Shown piece after piece: positions 26,405 to 36,600 of a DNA stretch of 64,000 nucleotides (within the stretch, counting starts at the first letter, position 1; the number at the start of each line of letters is the position of its first letter). The position numbers were made by a program, and so were the translations under genes. Location: positions 434,001 through 498,000 of the forward strand of contig NZ_LARY01000001.1 in NCBI RefSeq assembly GCF_003369925.1, written 5' to 3'. The stretch comes from Listeria kieliensis (GTDB taxonomy: Bacteria; Bacillota; Bacilli; Lactobacillales; Listeriaceae). The notes under the pieces are model-generated. The model was not told the origin of the DNA and did not search any database. It worked only from the letters and a program-made list of their open reading frames with translations.

Positions 26405-26434
26405 CGAGCATCAGCGGGAGCTGATGCTCGTTTT
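26405..26434 (+). terminator. Intrinsic terminator after fur
   Basis: CGAGCATCAGC pairs perfectly with GCTGATGCTCG around a 4-base loop, then TTTTGCTTTT. Confidence 0.92.
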
Positions 26435-26568
26435 GCTTTTTAATCGAGCAAGGGAAAACTTGGGAAGAAGGAAAGAGAGATTTGGCGCTTTTTCTTGCGG
26501 GATTCCTTAGGTTTAAAGTTCAATCTTGGTTGGTTTCGTGGTAAAATGAGAATGCGGGAGGCGAGATA

Positions 26569-27462
26569 ATGGAGGAATGGATTGAAGATTTTTTGCATTT
26601 TTTAACGGTCGAACGCGGATTGTCGGAGAACACGAAAAAAGCGTATGCGCGTGATTTACATTTTTTTGCGAACTATTTAAAGGAAGAAGAAGGAATTACG
26701 CGGCCTGATGTTGTGTCACGTGCTGAAATTGTTTCCTTCATGAATTTTGCTCGCGAAAATGGGAAATCTGCTCGGACGGTAGCGCGCTATATTGCTTCGC
26801 TCCGCTCATTCTTTCATTTTTTGCTTCATGATGGGAAGGTGGCGCACGATCCGATGATTCAAATCGAAACGCCTAAACAGCGCCAAAGTCTTCCTAAGGT
26901 CTTGAATTATCAAGATGTTGAAAAGTTGCTTGAAGCACCGGATACTGGAACGGTGTTTGGGCTTCGCGATCAGGCGATGCTTGAAGTACTTTATGCGACT
27001 GGATTACGTGTTTCTGAACTCATTAATTTAAAACTAGATGATCTTCATTTACATATGGGGTTTATTCAAACGATCGGGAAGGGAAATAAAGAACGAATCA
27101 TTCCGCTTGGAGGAACGGCGACAAGAGCTCTTGAAAGTTATCTGGAAGCGGGGAGACCGAAGCTTTATCGCACGAAATCTCGCAATGATTTTGTATTTTT
27201 AAATCATCACGGCAAAGGAATGACGCGTCAAGGTTTTTGGAAAAATCTCAAGCAAATGGCGCTAAAAGCTGGGATAGACAAACCGATCACACCGCATACG
27301 TTACGACATTCGTTTGCAACACATCTTCTTGAAAACGGCGCGGATTTAAGGTCTGTCCAAGAACTCCTTGGGCATGCCGATATTTCAACAACACAAATTT
27401 ATACGCACGTAACAAAAGCACGGCTTAAGGATGTTTATAAAAAATATCATCCGCGTGCTTAA
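26569..27462 (+). CDS. xerD: Tyrosine recombinase XerD
   Basis: The 297-residue recombinase resolves chromosome dimers at dif with XerC. The catalytic residues are visible: R147 (ATGLRVSEL), H243 and R246 (HTLRHSF), H269 (LLGHADIS) and the nucleophile Y278 (IYTHV). The N-terminal SAM-like DNA-binding domain spans about residues 1-90. Its place after fur and before deoB-pnp matches Bacillus and Listeria order, supporting XerD over XerC. A TAAAAT box lies at 26542-26547. Confidence 0.95.
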   Translation: MEEWIEDFLHFLTVERGLSENTKKAYARDLHFFANYLKEEEGITRPDVVSRAEIVSFMNFARENGKSARTVARYIASLRSFFHFLLHDGKVAHDPMIQIETPKQRQSLPKVLNYQDVEKLLEAPDTGTVFGLRDQAMLEVLYATGLRVSELINLKLDDLHLHMGFIQTIGKGNKERIIPLGGTATRALESYLEAGRPKLYRTKSRNDFVFLNHHGKGMTRQGFWKNLKQMALKAGIDKPITPHTLRHSFATHLLENGADLRSVQELLGHADISTTQIYTHVTKARLKDVYKKYHPRA

Positions 27463-27510
27463 CCAAAAAAAGAACTTTTTGAGGACTTAAGAAGGGTGAG
27501 AAGTGGGCTA

Positions 27511-28692
27511 GTGGACAAATTTAAACGAATTCATGTGATTGTAATGGATTCAGTTGGAATCGGGGAAGCTCCTGATGCAGCTGAATTTGATGATTTTGAT
27601 GTGGATACGCTCGGGCATATCGCTAAACGAAGAGAAGGGCTACATTTACCTGAGATGGCTAAACTTGGTCTTTCCAATATTGAACCGGTTTTGGGGGTTC
27701 CAAAAAGCGACGTCCCGCTTGCTTATTACACGAAGATGCAAGAAGCTTCACGCGGGAAGGATACGATGACCGGACACTGGGAAATTATGGGGCTTTATAT
27801 TGATACGCCGTTTCGTGTTTTCCCAGACGGCTTCCCGGATGAATTGATTCACCAAATCGAAGCAAAAACTGGTCGGAAAGTGATTGGAAATAAACCGGCA
27901 AGTGGAACGGAGATTATCGAAGAGTTTGGTGAAGAACAAATGAAAACGGGTGCGCTGATTGTGTACACGTCAGCAGATTCAGTGCTGCAAATTGCGGCGC
28001 ACGAAGAAATTATTCCGCTTGCTGAGCTTTATGAGATTTGTGAGTTTTGCAGGGAGCTCACGCGAGATGATCCTTATATGCTTGGTCGGATTATTGCGCG
28101 ACCTTATGTTGGGGAACCAGGTGCCTTTGTACGAACTCCAAACCGGCATGATTATGCGCTTAAACCGTTTAAGCCGACTGTTATGAATGCTCTTCAAGAT
28201 GGTGGAAAAGACGTGATTGCGATTGGGAAGATTTCGGATATTTTTGACGGGGAAGGTGTCACAGAAGCGATTCGCACGAAGTCCAATATGGACGGGATGG
28301 ATCAACTGAATCGTGTTTTGGAGCAAGATTTCACAGGGCTGAGCTTTCTGAACTTAGTGGATTTTGATGCGCTCTTTGGGCATAGGCGAGATCCGGATGG
28401 TTACGGTGATGCGCTTGAAGAGTTTGATGCTCGCTTGCCGGAAGTGTATAGCAGACTAGGCGAGGATGACCTGCTTATGATTACAGCGGATCACGGAAAT
28501 GACCCCACTTACCGGGGAACGGACCATACACGAGAATTTGTGCCGCTGCTTGTTTTTTCCAAACGTTTTAAAGATGGAGGCAAGAAACTAGCGCTCCGGA
28601 AGACGTTTGCTGATCTCGGGGCAACGGTTGCAGACAACTTTGATGTCGCGATGCCCGAATACGGCGAAAGCTTTTTAAATGAATTAAACTAA
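27511..28692 (+). CDS. deoB: Phosphopentomutase
   Basis: DeoB interconverts ribose-1- and ribose-5-phosphate (and the deoxy forms). The 393-residue protein has the metal-binding [14 protein letters not shown] near the N terminus and the C-terminal [14 protein letters not shown] and [19 protein letters not shown] motifs of the alkaline phosphatase superfamily. I start at the GTG at 27511, which gives MDKFKRIHV as in relatives; a GTG at 27496 adds five residues and overlaps the AAGGG site. It forms an operon with pnp. Confidence 0.95.
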   Translation: MDKFKRIHVIVMDSVGIGEAPDAAEFDDFDVDTLGHIAKRREGLHLPEMAKLGLSNIEPVLGVPKSDVPLAYYTKMQEASRGKDTMTGHWEIMGLYIDTPFRVFPDGFPDELIHQIEAKTGRKVIGNKPASGTEIIEEFGEEQMKTGALIVYTSADSVLQIAAHEEIIPLAELYEICEFCRELTRDDPYMLGRIIARPYVGEPGAFVRTPNRHDYALKPFKPTVMNALQDGGKDVIAIGKISDIFDGEGVTEAIRTKSNMDGMDQLNRVLEQDFTGLSFLNLVDFDALFGHRRDPDGYGDALEEFDARLPEVYSRLGEDDLLMITADHGNDPTYRGTDHTREFVPLLVFSKRFKDGGKKLALRKTFADLGATVADNFDVAMPEYGESFLNELN

Positions 28693-28716
28693 AAAATGAT
28701 GGGAGTTTGAAGTGAG

Positions 28717-29532
28717 ATGAGTATGGAAAAATTGAATGAAGCTGTGAAGAAAATCCGATCACATTATACTGGAGAGCCAAAAATTGGTTTGATTTTAGGT
28801 TCTGGTCTAGGTGTGCTTGCAGATGAAATTAAAAATCCAACCAAGCTTTCTTATGAAGGAATTCCACATTTTCCAGTTTCGACGGTTTCAGGTCACGCTG
28901 GTCAATTTGTATTCGGCGAACTTGAACAAAAAGAAGTGGTCGCGATGCAAGGGAGATTTCATTTTTATGAAGGTTATAGCATGGAAGATGTGACTTTCCC
29001 TGTTCGCGTGATGAAAGAGCTTGGCGTGACACATCTAGTTGTGACAAACGCAGCTGGCGGTGTGAATGAGCTTTATCAAGCAGGCGACTTGATGTTGATT
29101 TCGGATCATATCAATTTTACTGGGACAAATCCATTAATCGGTAAAAATAATGATCATTTTGGTCCACGCTTCCCTGATATGTCGGAAGCTTACCAGCTAG
29201 ATCTTCGTGTTACGGCTCGTAAGATTGCACAAGATCTCGGGATTGAAATTCGGGAAGGCGTTTACGCAGGGTTTAGCGGGCCAACCTATGAAACGCCAGC
29301 TGAAATTCGGATGATCCGCACACTTGGGGCTGATGCCGTTGGGATGTCAACAGTGCCTGAAGTGATTGTTGCGAACCACGCAGGGCTTAAGGTGCTTGGG
29401 ATTTCTTGCATCACCAATATGGCGGCTGGCATTTTGGATCAACCACTTTCACACAGTGAAGTTATTGAGACGACAGATCGCGTACAGCAAACTTTCCTCA
29501 CTTATGTTCGAGCGATTTTGAAGGAGATGTAA
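28717..29532 (+). CDS. pnp: Purine-nucleoside phosphorylase (trimeric type)
   Basis: The 271-residue enzyme phosphorolyses inosine and guanosine and their deoxy forms. Trimeric PNP motifs are present: GLILGSGLGVLADEI for phosphate, MQGRFHFYEGYSMEDV, VVTNAAGGVNELYQAGDLMLI, and AGFSGPTYETPAE with the base-binding glutamate. It follows deoB by 24 bases; with DeoB and DeoC it routes nucleoside pentose into glycolysis. The ATG at 28717 or 28723 could be the start. A terminator ends the operon. Confidence 0.96.
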   Translation: MSMEKLNEAVKKIRSHYTGEPKIGLILGSGLGVLADEIKNPTKLSYEGIPHFPVSTVSGHAGQFVFGELEQKEVVAMQGRFHFYEGYSMEDVTFPVRVMKELGVTHLVVTNAAGGVNELYQAGDLMLISDHINFTGTNPLIGKNNDHFGPRFPDMSEAYQLDLRVTARKIAQDLGIEIREGVYAGFSGPTYETPAEIRMIRTLGADAVGMSTVPEVIVANHAGLKVLGISCITNMAAGILDQPLSHSEVIETTDRVQQTFLTYVRAILKEM

Positions 29533-29536
29533 AGGG

Positions 29537-29577
29537 AAACCGTTTTTTCTGTTCTTGGCAGGGGAAACGGTTTTTTT
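29537..29577 (+). terminator. Intrinsic terminator after pnp
   Basis: AAACCGTTTTTTCTG pairs with CAGGGGAAACGGTTT using several G-U pairs, then T4. Confidence 0.8.
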
Positions 29578-29769
29578 CTGCAAGAAGCGCGAGGTGAGCG
29601 TGTGTGAAACGAAAAAGTCTTGAAAGGTGCCCGGTCGATTCTTGAAAGAAGAGAAATTGGTTTTATTCTTTTCTAAAGATTGTTATTGTTTCGGGTGGGC
29701 GGTTTGTGCTACTATAAGAAGGAACTTTAACGCAAAAAGGAATGGAAGAGCGAAAGGTGGGGGACAGGT

Positions 29770-31083
29770 TTGACTTTTGAACGGTATGGGACGATGAATG
29801 TAAACGAAGCCGGACATCTCGAAATTGGTGGGGTGGACACGTTAGAGCTTGCCAAAAGATACGGGACCCCGCTTTACGTGTATGACGTTGCGTTAATCCG
29901 GGAGCGGGCACGTGGATTTAAACAAACGTTTGCGGAACTGAATGTGCAAGCTCAGGTGGCTTATGCGAGCAAAGCGTTTTCTTCTGTTGCGATGTATGAA
30001 CTGATGGCAGAAGAGGGGCTTTCGTTAGATGTGGTTTCTGGCGGAGAGCTTTATACGGCAATTCAAGCGGGTTTTCCAGCGGAGCGAATTCATTTTCACG
30101 GCAATAATAAAACGCTAGATGAAATGGAGATGGCGCTTGACTATCAAATCGGCTGTATTGTGATTGATAATTTTTATGAAATCGAGCTTTTAAAAAATTT
30201 GCTTAAAGAACGAAAAACTAAAATACAAGTATTGATTCGGGTTACGCCGGGAATCGAAGCGCATACGCATGATTATATTTTAACTGGACAAGATGATTCA
30301 AAATTTGGTTTTGGCTTGACGAATGGACAAGCGGAACGTGCGATCGAAGAAGTGCTTGGGAATGCTGATGTGTTTGATTGTATCGGGCTTCATTGTCACA
30401 TTGGATCGCAAATTTTTGAAACAACAGGTTTTATTATGGCAGCGCACAGGATCATGGAGCAACTGATCGTTTGGCATAACAAGCTTGGCTTTGATTCAAA
30501 AGTGTTGAACCTTGGTGGTGGCTTTGGTGTTCGCTATACGGAAGAAGACGAGCCACTTGAACCAGAAGTTTATGTGCGTGAAATCGTGAAAGAAGTTAAG
30601 AAAATGGCGTTAGCAAATGGGCTTTCTATCCCAGAAATTTGGATTGAACCAGGGAGATCACTTGTCGGAGAAGCGGGAACAACGCTTTACAAGGTCGGCT
30701 CACGTAAAGAAGTGCCGGGCATTCGAAACTACTTGGCGGTTGATGGGGGCATGAGCGACAATATTCGTCCAGCGCTTTACGAAGCACACTACGAGGCTGT
30801 TCTTGCGGCATCTCCACTTAAAGAAGCCGAAGAAACGGTTGCGATTGCTGGAAAGTGCTGTGAATCAGGTGATATGTTGATTTGGGATTTGCCGCTTCCA
30901 AAATCGAGTGCAGGCGAGGTGCTTGCCGTTTTTTGCACGGGTGCATATGGCTATTCAATGGCTAATAATTATAATCGCATTCCAAGACCCCCTGTTGTGT
31001 TTGTGGAAGATGGCGTTAGTCGGCTAGTTGTTCGAAGAGAATCTTATGAAGATTTGGTGCGAAACGATTTGCCACTATACTGA
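29770..31083 (+). CDS. lysA: Diaminopimelate decarboxylase
   Basis: LysA converts meso-diaminopimelate to lysine. The 437-residue PLP enzyme (fold III) has the cofactor lysine K68 in AYASKAFSS, HFHGNNKT, LNLGGGFGVRY, EPGRSLVGEAG and the catalytic-site CCESGDML near residue 361. The start is TTG at 29770 with AAAGGTGG 9 bases upstream. The 237-base gap to pnp holds that operon's terminator and a possible TTGTTT-N18-TACTAT promoter, but no recognisable lysine riboswitch. Confidence 0.95.
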   Translation: MTFERYGTMNVNEAGHLEIGGVDTLELAKRYGTPLYVYDVALIRERARGFKQTFAELNVQAQVAYASKAFSSVAMYELMAEEGLSLDVVSGGELYTAIQAGFPAERIHFHGNNKTLDEMEMALDYQIGCIVIDNFYEIELLKNLLKERKTKIQVLIRVTPGIEAHTHDYILTGQDDSKFGFGLTNGQAERAIEEVLGNADVFDCIGLHCHIGSQIFETTGFIMAAHRIMEQLIVWHNKLGFDSKVLNLGGGFGVRYTEEDEPLEPEVYVREIVKEVKKMALANGLSIPEIWIEPGRSLVGEAGTTLYKVGSRKEVPGIRNYLAVDGGMSDNIRPALYEAHYEAVLAASPLKEAEETVAIAGKCCESGDMLIWDLPLPKSSAGEVLAVFCTGAYGYSMANNYNRIPRPPVVFVEDGVSRLVVRRESYEDLVRNDLPLY

Positions 31084-31098
31084 GGTGGATGAATAACG

Positions 31099-31842
31099 AT
31101 GGAAATGAAATTGAAAGTAGATGCGTTTGAAGGACCACTCGATTTATTGCTGCACTTGATTGGAAAGCTAGAAGTGGATATTTATGATATTCCTGTTGCA
31201 GATATCACGGAGCAATATATGGAGTACATTCACACGATGCAAATTTTAGAGCTCGATGTGGCAAGCGAATATCTAGTTATGGCGGCTACGCTTCTTGCGA
31301 TCAAAAGCAAAATGCTTCTTCCTAAGCAAGAAATTGAGGAAGACTTCGACGAATTTGACCCAGAACTCGATCCACGTGATGAACTCGTGGAACGCCTTAT
31401 GGAGTACAAGCGCTACAAAGAAGCGGCACGTGAACTTAAGGATAAGGAAAACGAGCGCGGTTTTTATTTTAGTAAAGCACCGATGGATTTGTCGGAGTAT
31501 GAAGATGAAACTTCGTCACTTGATCTAGATGTGACGCTAAACGATATGCTCGGAGCATTTAATAAGTTGCTTCGTAGACAAAAACTAAGTAAACCGCTTC
31601 ATACGCGGATTACAACACAAGAAATCTCCATTTATACGCGAATGGATGATGTGATGAAGCAGCTTCAAGCGGTTTCTGGTAAAATCAAATTTGAAGACTT
31701 ATTTGAAGAACAAACACGCGAGGAACTGGTTGTCACGTTTTTAGCTTTACTTGAACTGATGAAGCGTGAACTAGTGTTAGTTGAGCAAGAATCAAGTTTT
31801 TCCGATTTGTTTGTGAAAGGTAGAGATAATCAAGGTGAATAA
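31099..31842 (+). CDS. scpA: Segregation and condensation protein A (kleisin)
   Basis: ScpA is the kleisin of the SMC condensin. The 247-residue protein has the N-terminal [14 protein letters not shown] motif that contacts SMC, a central acidic linker ([16 protein letters not shown]), and a C-terminal winged helix ending [20 protein letters not shown]. It overlaps scpB by 8 bases, so the two are translated together. A GAGGTGGA site precedes the ATG. Confidence 0.97.
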   Translation: MEMKLKVDAFEGPLDLLLHLIGKLEVDIYDIPVADITEQYMEYIHTMQILELDVASEYLVMAATLLAIKSKMLLPKQEIEEDFDEFDPELDPRDELVERLMEYKRYKEAARELKDKENERGFYFSKAPMDLSEYEDETSSLDLDVTLNDMLGAFNKLLRRQKLSKPLHTRITTQEISIYTRMDDVMKQLQAVSGKIKFEDLFEEQTREELVVTFLALLELMKRELVLVEQESSFSDLFVKGRDNQGE

Positions 31843-32422
31843 AGAAGAACAATTAGGTATTCTTGAAAGCTTGCTTTTTGCAGCAGGTGATGAAGGATTA
31901 TCAACCAAGCAATTGACAGAAGTGATGGAAGTGACCTACATAGAAGCGCTCAATTTGCTTGAGACACTTAGCGAAAAATATGCGGGAAGTCCTGCAAGTG
32001 GGCTTGTTTTACTTGAACTTGCGGGGGCTTTTCAACTCGCAACGAAAAAAGATTATGCGCCTTACTTGAAAAAATTGGTTGAATCTCCGCATGCCACGTC
32101 ACTTTCACAGGCTTCGCTTGAAACGCTTGCGATTATTGCTTATAAGCAACCGATTACACGGATGGAAGTAGATGAAGTCCGCGGGGTGCAAACGGACGGC
32201 CCGATACGCACGCTTGTCGCGCGAGGTCTTGTTACGGATGCAGGGCGTGCAGAAGGTGCTGGACGAGCTAAATTATATGTCACAACTAATGAATTTTTAG
32301 ATGCATTTGGATTGAAAAGTTTAGAAGACTTACCGAAACTTGCAGAGCAAAGTGAAGATACTGAACAAGATGAGTTAGACTTGTTCTTTGACCGGTTTAG
32401 TCAAAAGGAGGAAAAAGAATAA
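31835..32422 (+). CDS. scpB: Segregation and condensation protein B
   Basis: ScpB dimers bind ScpA in the SMC complex. The 195-residue protein has two winged-helix domains, with [17 protein letters not shown] at the N terminus and [25 protein letters not shown] in the second. It starts at a GTG inside the scpA stop region and overlaps the next gene by one base, a tight scpA-scpB-rluB operon. Confidence 0.97.
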   Translation: MNKEEQLGILESLLFAAGDEGLSTKQLTEVMEVTYIEALNLLETLSEKYAGSPASGLVLLELAGAFQLATKKDYAPYLKKLVESPHATSLSQASLETLAIIAYKQPITRMEVDEVRGVQTDGPIRTLVARGLVTDAGRAEGAGRAKLYVTTNEFLDAFGLKSLEDLPKLAEQSEDTEQDELDLFFDRFSQKEEKE

Positions 32423-33159
32423 TGGAAAGACTCCAAAAGGTCATTGCAAATGCTGGTGTGGCTTCGAGACGGAAAGCGGAGCAAATGATTCAAGATGGAA
32501 AAGTGAAAGTGAACGGAAAACTTGTGACGGAGCTTGGTGTGAAGGTAAGTGACTCTGACCGGGTTGAAGTAGAAGGTGTGGAATTGACAAAAGAAGTGAA
32601 GCGCTACTTTTTACTGTATAAACCACGCGGAGTTGTTTCAGCGGTTACGGATGACAAAGGAAGAAGTGTTGTAACGGATTACTTTGATGATATTCCCGAG
32701 CGCCTTTATCCTGTTGGAAGACTGGATTATGATACATCGGGTTTATTGCTAATGACAAATGACGGCGAATTCGCTAACTTACTGATGCACCCGAAATATA
32801 ATGTTGAAAAACGTTATGTGGCTCGTATAAAAGGCATTCCTGAGAAGGAAAAATTGCAACAGCTGGCACGAGGAATTATGATCGAAGGCAAGAAAACGGC
32901 TAAAGCTAAAGTACGCCAATTGTCTTTTGATAAAGCCAAGCAAAAAGCGATCGTTGAAATTACGATTCATGAAGGCAGGAATCGGCAAGTGCGGAAGATG
33001 TTCGAAGCGATTGGGCATCCTGTGCAAAAATTAACACGTGAAGCTTACGGGTTTCTTGATTTGCGTCATTTGAATGCTGGAGAAAGCCGCGAACTGAGTC
33101 ATCATGAAGTGAGGCAGTTGAAATCATTGGCTAAATTTGGTCAAAAACCACATAGTTGA
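32422..33159 (+). CDS. rluB: Ribosomal large-subunit pseudouridine synthase B
   Basis: The 245-residue enzyme modifies 23S rRNA. It has an N-terminal S4 domain ([23 protein letters not shown]), the catalytic aspartate motif VGRLDYDTSGLLLMTNDG, and the C-terminal IHEGRNRQVRKMFEAIGHPV of the RsuA/RluB family. An AGGAGG site lies 8 bases before the ATG. It is the last gene of the scpAB unit. After it the 218-base gap to resD is AT-rich, with no clear terminator. Confidence 0.95.
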   Translation: MERLQKVIANAGVASRRKAEQMIQDGKVKVNGKLVTELGVKVSDSDRVEVEGVELTKEVKRYFLLYKPRGVVSAVTDDKGRSVVTDYFDDIPERLYPVGRLDYDTSGLLLMTNDGEFANLLMHPKYNVEKRYVARIKGIPEKEKLQQLARGIMIEGKKTAKAKVRQLSFDKAKQKAIVEITIHEGRNRQVRKMFEAIGHPVQKLTREAYGFLDLRHLNAGESRELSHHEVRQLKSLAKFGQKPHS

Positions 33160-33377
33160 ATGAGCTTTTACTTGAGTAACAAAGTTTCTAATAGATTGTT
33201 TGTATAAAAACATGTATATTTTAAAATGTAGTTATTTTGTTAGTTATGTTTATTCTTCAAAAAGTATGTGGGTGCTTTTGGAGAAGTAAGGGAAGAAAGC
33301 GGCTTTTTTTATGATAAAGGAAGTTTAGTTTGCCCTACCTGATGAAATGAAAAAGAGAACTTGGGGGATGAGTACTT

Positions 33378-34094
33378 ATGAGTGATCAAATAAAAGTGCT
33401 TGTTGTTGATGATGAAGACAGAATTCGTCGCCTTTTGAAAATGTATCTCGAGCGAGAAAATTTCCGTATTGATGAAGCAAGTGACGGAGATGAAGCGATA
33501 CAGATGGCACTCAACAACGACTATGAAGTAATACTTCTTGATTTGATGATGCCTGGTAAAGATGGAATTGAGGTTTGTAGAGAATTACGGGAATACAAAT
33601 CGACACCAGTGGTAATGTTAACTGCTAAAGGAGAAGAAGCAAACCGTGTTCAAGGATTTGAAGTAGGAGCCGATGATTACATCGTAAAACCATTTAGTCC
33701 ACGTGAAGTAGTGCTTCGCGTGAAGGCTGTACTTAGACGGGCGAAAAGAAACGACACGAGTGTAGTAGCTTCTGTTCCCGGTGATATTATTAATTTTCCG
33801 CACTTAAGTATTGATAATGAGGCACATCGTGTTATTGTTGATGGTACTGAAGTGAATTTAACACCTAAGGAATATGATTTGCTTTATTATTTGGCGAAGT
33901 CGCCGGACAAGGTTTTTGACCGTGAATCTCTCTTGAAAGAAGTATGGCGTTATGAGTTTTTTGGCGATTTACGAACGATTGATACACATGTCAAACGGTT
34001 AAGAGAAAAGTTGCTTGATATCTCGGAAGATGCAGCCAAAATGATCGTAACAGTCTGGGGTTTGGGTTATAAATTTGAAATTCCGGAAGAATAA
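33378..34094 (+). CDS. resD: Response regulator ResD (OmpR family)
   Basis: The 238-residue protein has a receiver domain (acidic pocket D11/D12, phospho-acceptor D55 in LLDLMMPGKDG, conserved K in YIVKPFSPRE) and an OmpR-type winged helix (VNLTPKEYDLLYYLAKSPDKV; RTIDTHVKRLREKL). ResDE controls respiration and redox genes. The Bacillus resABC cytochrome biogenesis genes are absent upstream; rluB adjoins instead, as I recall for Listeria. GGGGGATG precedes the ATG. Confidence 0.94.
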   Translation: MSDQIKVLVVDDEDRIRRLLKMYLERENFRIDEASDGDEAIQMALNNDYEVILLDLMMPGKDGIEVCRELREYKSTPVVMLTAKGEEANRVQGFEVGADDYIVKPFSPREVVLRVKAVLRRAKRNDTSVVASVPGDIINFPHLSIDNEAHRVIVDGTEVNLTPKEYDLLYYLAKSPDKVFDRESLLKEVWRYEFFGDLRTIDTHVKRLREKLLDISEDAAKMIVTVWGLGYKFEIPEE

Positions 34095-34102
34095 ATCCGA
34101 AT

Positions 34103-34166
34103 AAAAATGAGCAGGTTATGTAAAGATTGCAGTTTGCCAATTTCTACAATGCGCCTGTTCATTTTT
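34103..34166 (+). terminator. Hairpin between resD and resE
   Basis: AAAAATGAGCAGG (34103-34115) pairs with CCTGTTCATTTTT (34154-34166) with one G-U pair around a 38-base interior. Ts sit inside the right arm. It may partly terminate transcription between the two genes. Confidence 0.6.
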
Positions 34167-34191
34167 AAATGGCGAGGGAGGCGTAAATGGG

Positions 34192-35991
34192 TTGAAGTTT
34201 TGGAATAGCATAGTGGGGAAAATCTGGAGTACCACGATCTTGCTCCTTATTGGTGTGCTAGTCATTTGTGGCTTCCTTGTCGCGGTGATCTATGAAAAAA
34301 ATAATTTAAATGAAATTGAAAAAGAAATGAAAGATACATCAAATAAAATTATTCAAGTGATGCAAAACGATGATGAAGTTATTAAGCCAGGCAGTCATGC
34401 TGAAAAGACGCTTGATATGCTCGATGACTCTGTTGGCGTCATTATTGCTCAAGATGGGACGAGCGTTTTTACAAAAGCATCTAAGGATCCTATCTCGAAA
34501 AGTTCGATTGATCGCTTGACACAAAATAAGAAATTAAATGAAGCGCTAGGGAAATCTCCAGATCTGTTAATGAAATATGATTTTGAAGACAACCCAGAAA
34601 ACGTCTCAATTGAGCTGTATGCGAAAAAGTTTCAACTGAGTAATGGTGAAACAGGGGTCGTCTATTTGTACAAGTCGTTTCATGAAATTCTAAATGTTAC
34701 TAAGAAAGCGACGCGGACTCTTATTCTTGCAGGAATTGGTGCGATTTTAATTACTTCTTTACTATCGTTTATTTTTTCTTCGCGCATGGCGTTCCCACTT
34801 CGTGAAATGAAGAAAATTGCGGTTGCCGTTTCACGCGGGAATTTTGATAATCGGGTTCCTAGTTATACGCATGATGAAATCGGGGATCTCGGGCTTGCTT
34901 TTAATGATATGGCGCAACAGTTAAAATACAATATTAGTGCACTTAGGCAGGAAAAAGAACAGCTTTCTAACATCCTCGTTGGTATGGCAGATGGGGTTAT
35001 CAAATTTAATATTGATAAAACGATTATTTTAAGTAATCCTCCTGCTGAGGAGTTCTTGCATAGCTGGTTTTTCTCTCAAGAAAACGAAGAGAAAGTGTTA
35101 GTACCAGAGAAGCTAAATCAAATGCTAGATGAAATTTTGAATACGCGAGCAGAAACGGTTGGCGAGATTACTTTTGATGGTCAAACTTTTGTTGCGATTA
35201 TGACGCTTCTTTATAATGGAGATAATATCCGCAGTATTGTGACGGTTATTCGGGATATGACAGAAGAGAAACGACTTGAGAAAACTAAAAGTGATTTCGT
35301 TAGCAACATCTCGCACGAGCTTAGAACGCCGATTTCGATGCTTCAAGGCTATAGTGAAGCGATTATTGACGGAGTGGCGCAAACAGAAGAAGAGGTTCGC
35401 GAATTCGCACAAATTATTAATGAAGAGTCGCTCCGGATCGGTCGCTTGGTGAACGATATGCTTGATTTATCACGGATGGAAGCGGGCTTTACTCAACTTG
35501 ATAAGCGTGAAACAGAGCTTGTTCCGTTCTTGCAAAAAATTGTTTCCAATTTCGACGTGCTTTCGAAGGAAAATAATGTGGTATTGAAGTTAGAAGCAGA
35601 TGATCCAGATGTGCGTTATTCGTTTGACCGAGACCGATTAGAACAAGTTTTGATCAATTTAATTATGAATGCGATCCGACATACTGGAAATGATGGGGAA
35701 GTCGGAACGGTTACGGTACATGAGCATGTTGATCACGCGAACGAGCAATTGCTTATTGCAGTCAATGATAATGGGTCAGGCATTCCAGAAGCGGATATTC
35801 CTTATTTGTTTGAGCGATTTTATAAAGCCGATAAAGCACGAACAAGAGGGAAAGCGGGTACCGGGATTGGGCTTGCGATCGTAAAAAATATTGTAGATGC
35901 GCATAATGGTCAGATTACGGTGGAAAGTACGGTGGGCAAAGGTTCTTCCTTTATTATTAGCCTGCCATTAAATGAACTGAGGGGGAATTAA
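34192..35991 (+). CDS. resE: Sensor histidine kinase ResE
   Basis: The 599-residue membrane kinase has TM1 near residues 9-31, an extracytoplasmic sensor region, TM2 near residues 179-201, a HAMP domain (FSSRMAFPLREMKKIA), a PAS-like region, HisKA with phospho-acceptor H375 (NISHELRTPISM), and HATPase with NLIMNAIRH and GTGIGLAIVK. It starts at TTG with a GGCGAGGGAGG site upstream. It pairs with ResD, from which it is separated by a hairpin. The thioesterase gene follows after one base. Confidence 0.95.
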   Translation: MKFWNSIVGKIWSTTILLLIGVLVICGFLVAVIYEKNNLNEIEKEMKDTSNKIIQVMQNDDEVIKPGSHAEKTLDMLDDSVGVIIAQDGTSVFTKASKDPISKSSIDRLTQNKKLNEALGKSPDLLMKYDFEDNPENVSIELYAKKFQLSNGETGVVYLYKSFHEILNVTKKATRTLILAGIGAILITSLLSFIFSSRMAFPLREMKKIAVAVSRGNFDNRVPSYTHDEIGDLGLAFNDMAQQLKYNISALRQEKEQLSNILVGMADGVIKFNIDKTIILSNPPAEEFLHSWFFSQENEEKVLVPEKLNQMLDEILNTRAETVGEITFDGQTFVAIMTLLYNGDNIRSIVTVIRDMTEEKRLEKTKSDFVSNISHELRTPISMLQGYSEAIIDGVAQTEEEVREFAQIINEESLRIGRLVNDMLDLSRMEAGFTQLDKRETELVPFLQKIVSNFDVLSKENNVVLKLEADDPDVRYSFDRDRLEQVLINLIMNAIRHTGNDGEVGTVTVHEHVDHANEQLLIAVNDNGSGIPEADIPYLFERFYKADKARTRGKAGTGIGLAIVKNIVDAHNGQITVESTVGKGSSFIISLPLNELRGN

Positions 35992-35992
35992 G

Positions 35993-36511
35993 TTGACAGA
36001 ACGTATTCAAAAAACTTGTAAAGAATCTTTGGTGATTAAGACAAGCCGAGTGTTCCCGCAAGATACCAATAATCATAATACGCTGTTTGGCGGAAAACTG
36101 ATGACTTATATTGATGATACAGCTTCTATTAGTGCGTCAAGACATTGCCGAGTGGGGATTGTTACAGCATCAACGGATTCGGTGGACTTTTTGAAGCCAA
36201 TTAAAAGTGATCATTCGGTTTGTTTGGAATCGTATGTGGCTTCTGTTGGCAGAACTTCGATGGAAATTTTTGTGAAAGTTATTTCTGAAAATTTGATGAC
36301 GGGCGAGCGTTATCTAGCAGCGACTTCTTTTTTGACTTTTGTTGCGATTGACGATGATGGAAAGCCTGTTGAAGTGCCAGAAGTGATCCCTGAAAGTGAA
36401 GAAGAACAAATGATTCATAGTGGAGCAGAAGTTCGGGCAGCTGCTCGTAAAGAACGGCTTAAAGCGAGCCGAAGTCTTGCAAGTGCGCTTAAGACAGATA
36501 TTCCTTGGTAA
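35993..36511 (+). CDS. Acyl-CoA thioesterase (YkhA/hotdog family)
   Basis: The 172-residue hotdog-fold protein has the acyl-CoA hydrolase pattern: NNHNTLFGGKLMTYIDDTASISASRHC with the active-site aspartate, then VDFLKPIKSDHSVCLESYVASVGRTSMEIFVKV. Such enzymes hydrolyse acyl-CoA to free acid and CoA. The C-terminal arginine/lysine-rich tail (RAAARKERLKASRSLAS) is common in the group. It starts at TTG with GAGGGGGAA upstream and shares the resDE transcript. Confidence 0.92.
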   Translation: MTERIQKTCKESLVIKTSRVFPQDTNNHNTLFGGKLMTYIDDTASISASRHCRVGIVTASTDSVDFLKPIKSDHSVCLESYVASVGRTSMEIFVKVISENLMTGERYLAATSFLTFVAIDDDGKPVEVPEVIPESEEEQMIHSGAEVRAAARKERLKASRSLASALKTDIPW

Positions 36512-36518
36512 AAAGGGG

Positions 36519-36546
36519 TTGCCAAATTAAACTTTCGTGGTAAAAT
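36519..36546 (+). promoter_or_regulatory. Promoter for the FMN riboswitch-ribU unit
   Basis: TTGCCA, a 16-base spacer and TAAAAT lie about 55 bases before the riboswitch core. Confidence 0.6.
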
Positions 36547-36600
36547 TAATATTGTGTTCATGTTCTGTGTAACTTGACACAAATAAAATTCATATTGTTC

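Noticed and set aside
26404-26510. Small gene after fur
   Set aside because: A frame from 26244 crosses fur and its terminator; its translation is basic, low-quality and has no ribosome site.
29533-29769. Possible lysine riboswitch before lysA
   Set aside because: A few AGGTG-like bases occur, but the conserved lysine-riboswitch core and helices are not there, and the gap is too short after the pnp terminator.
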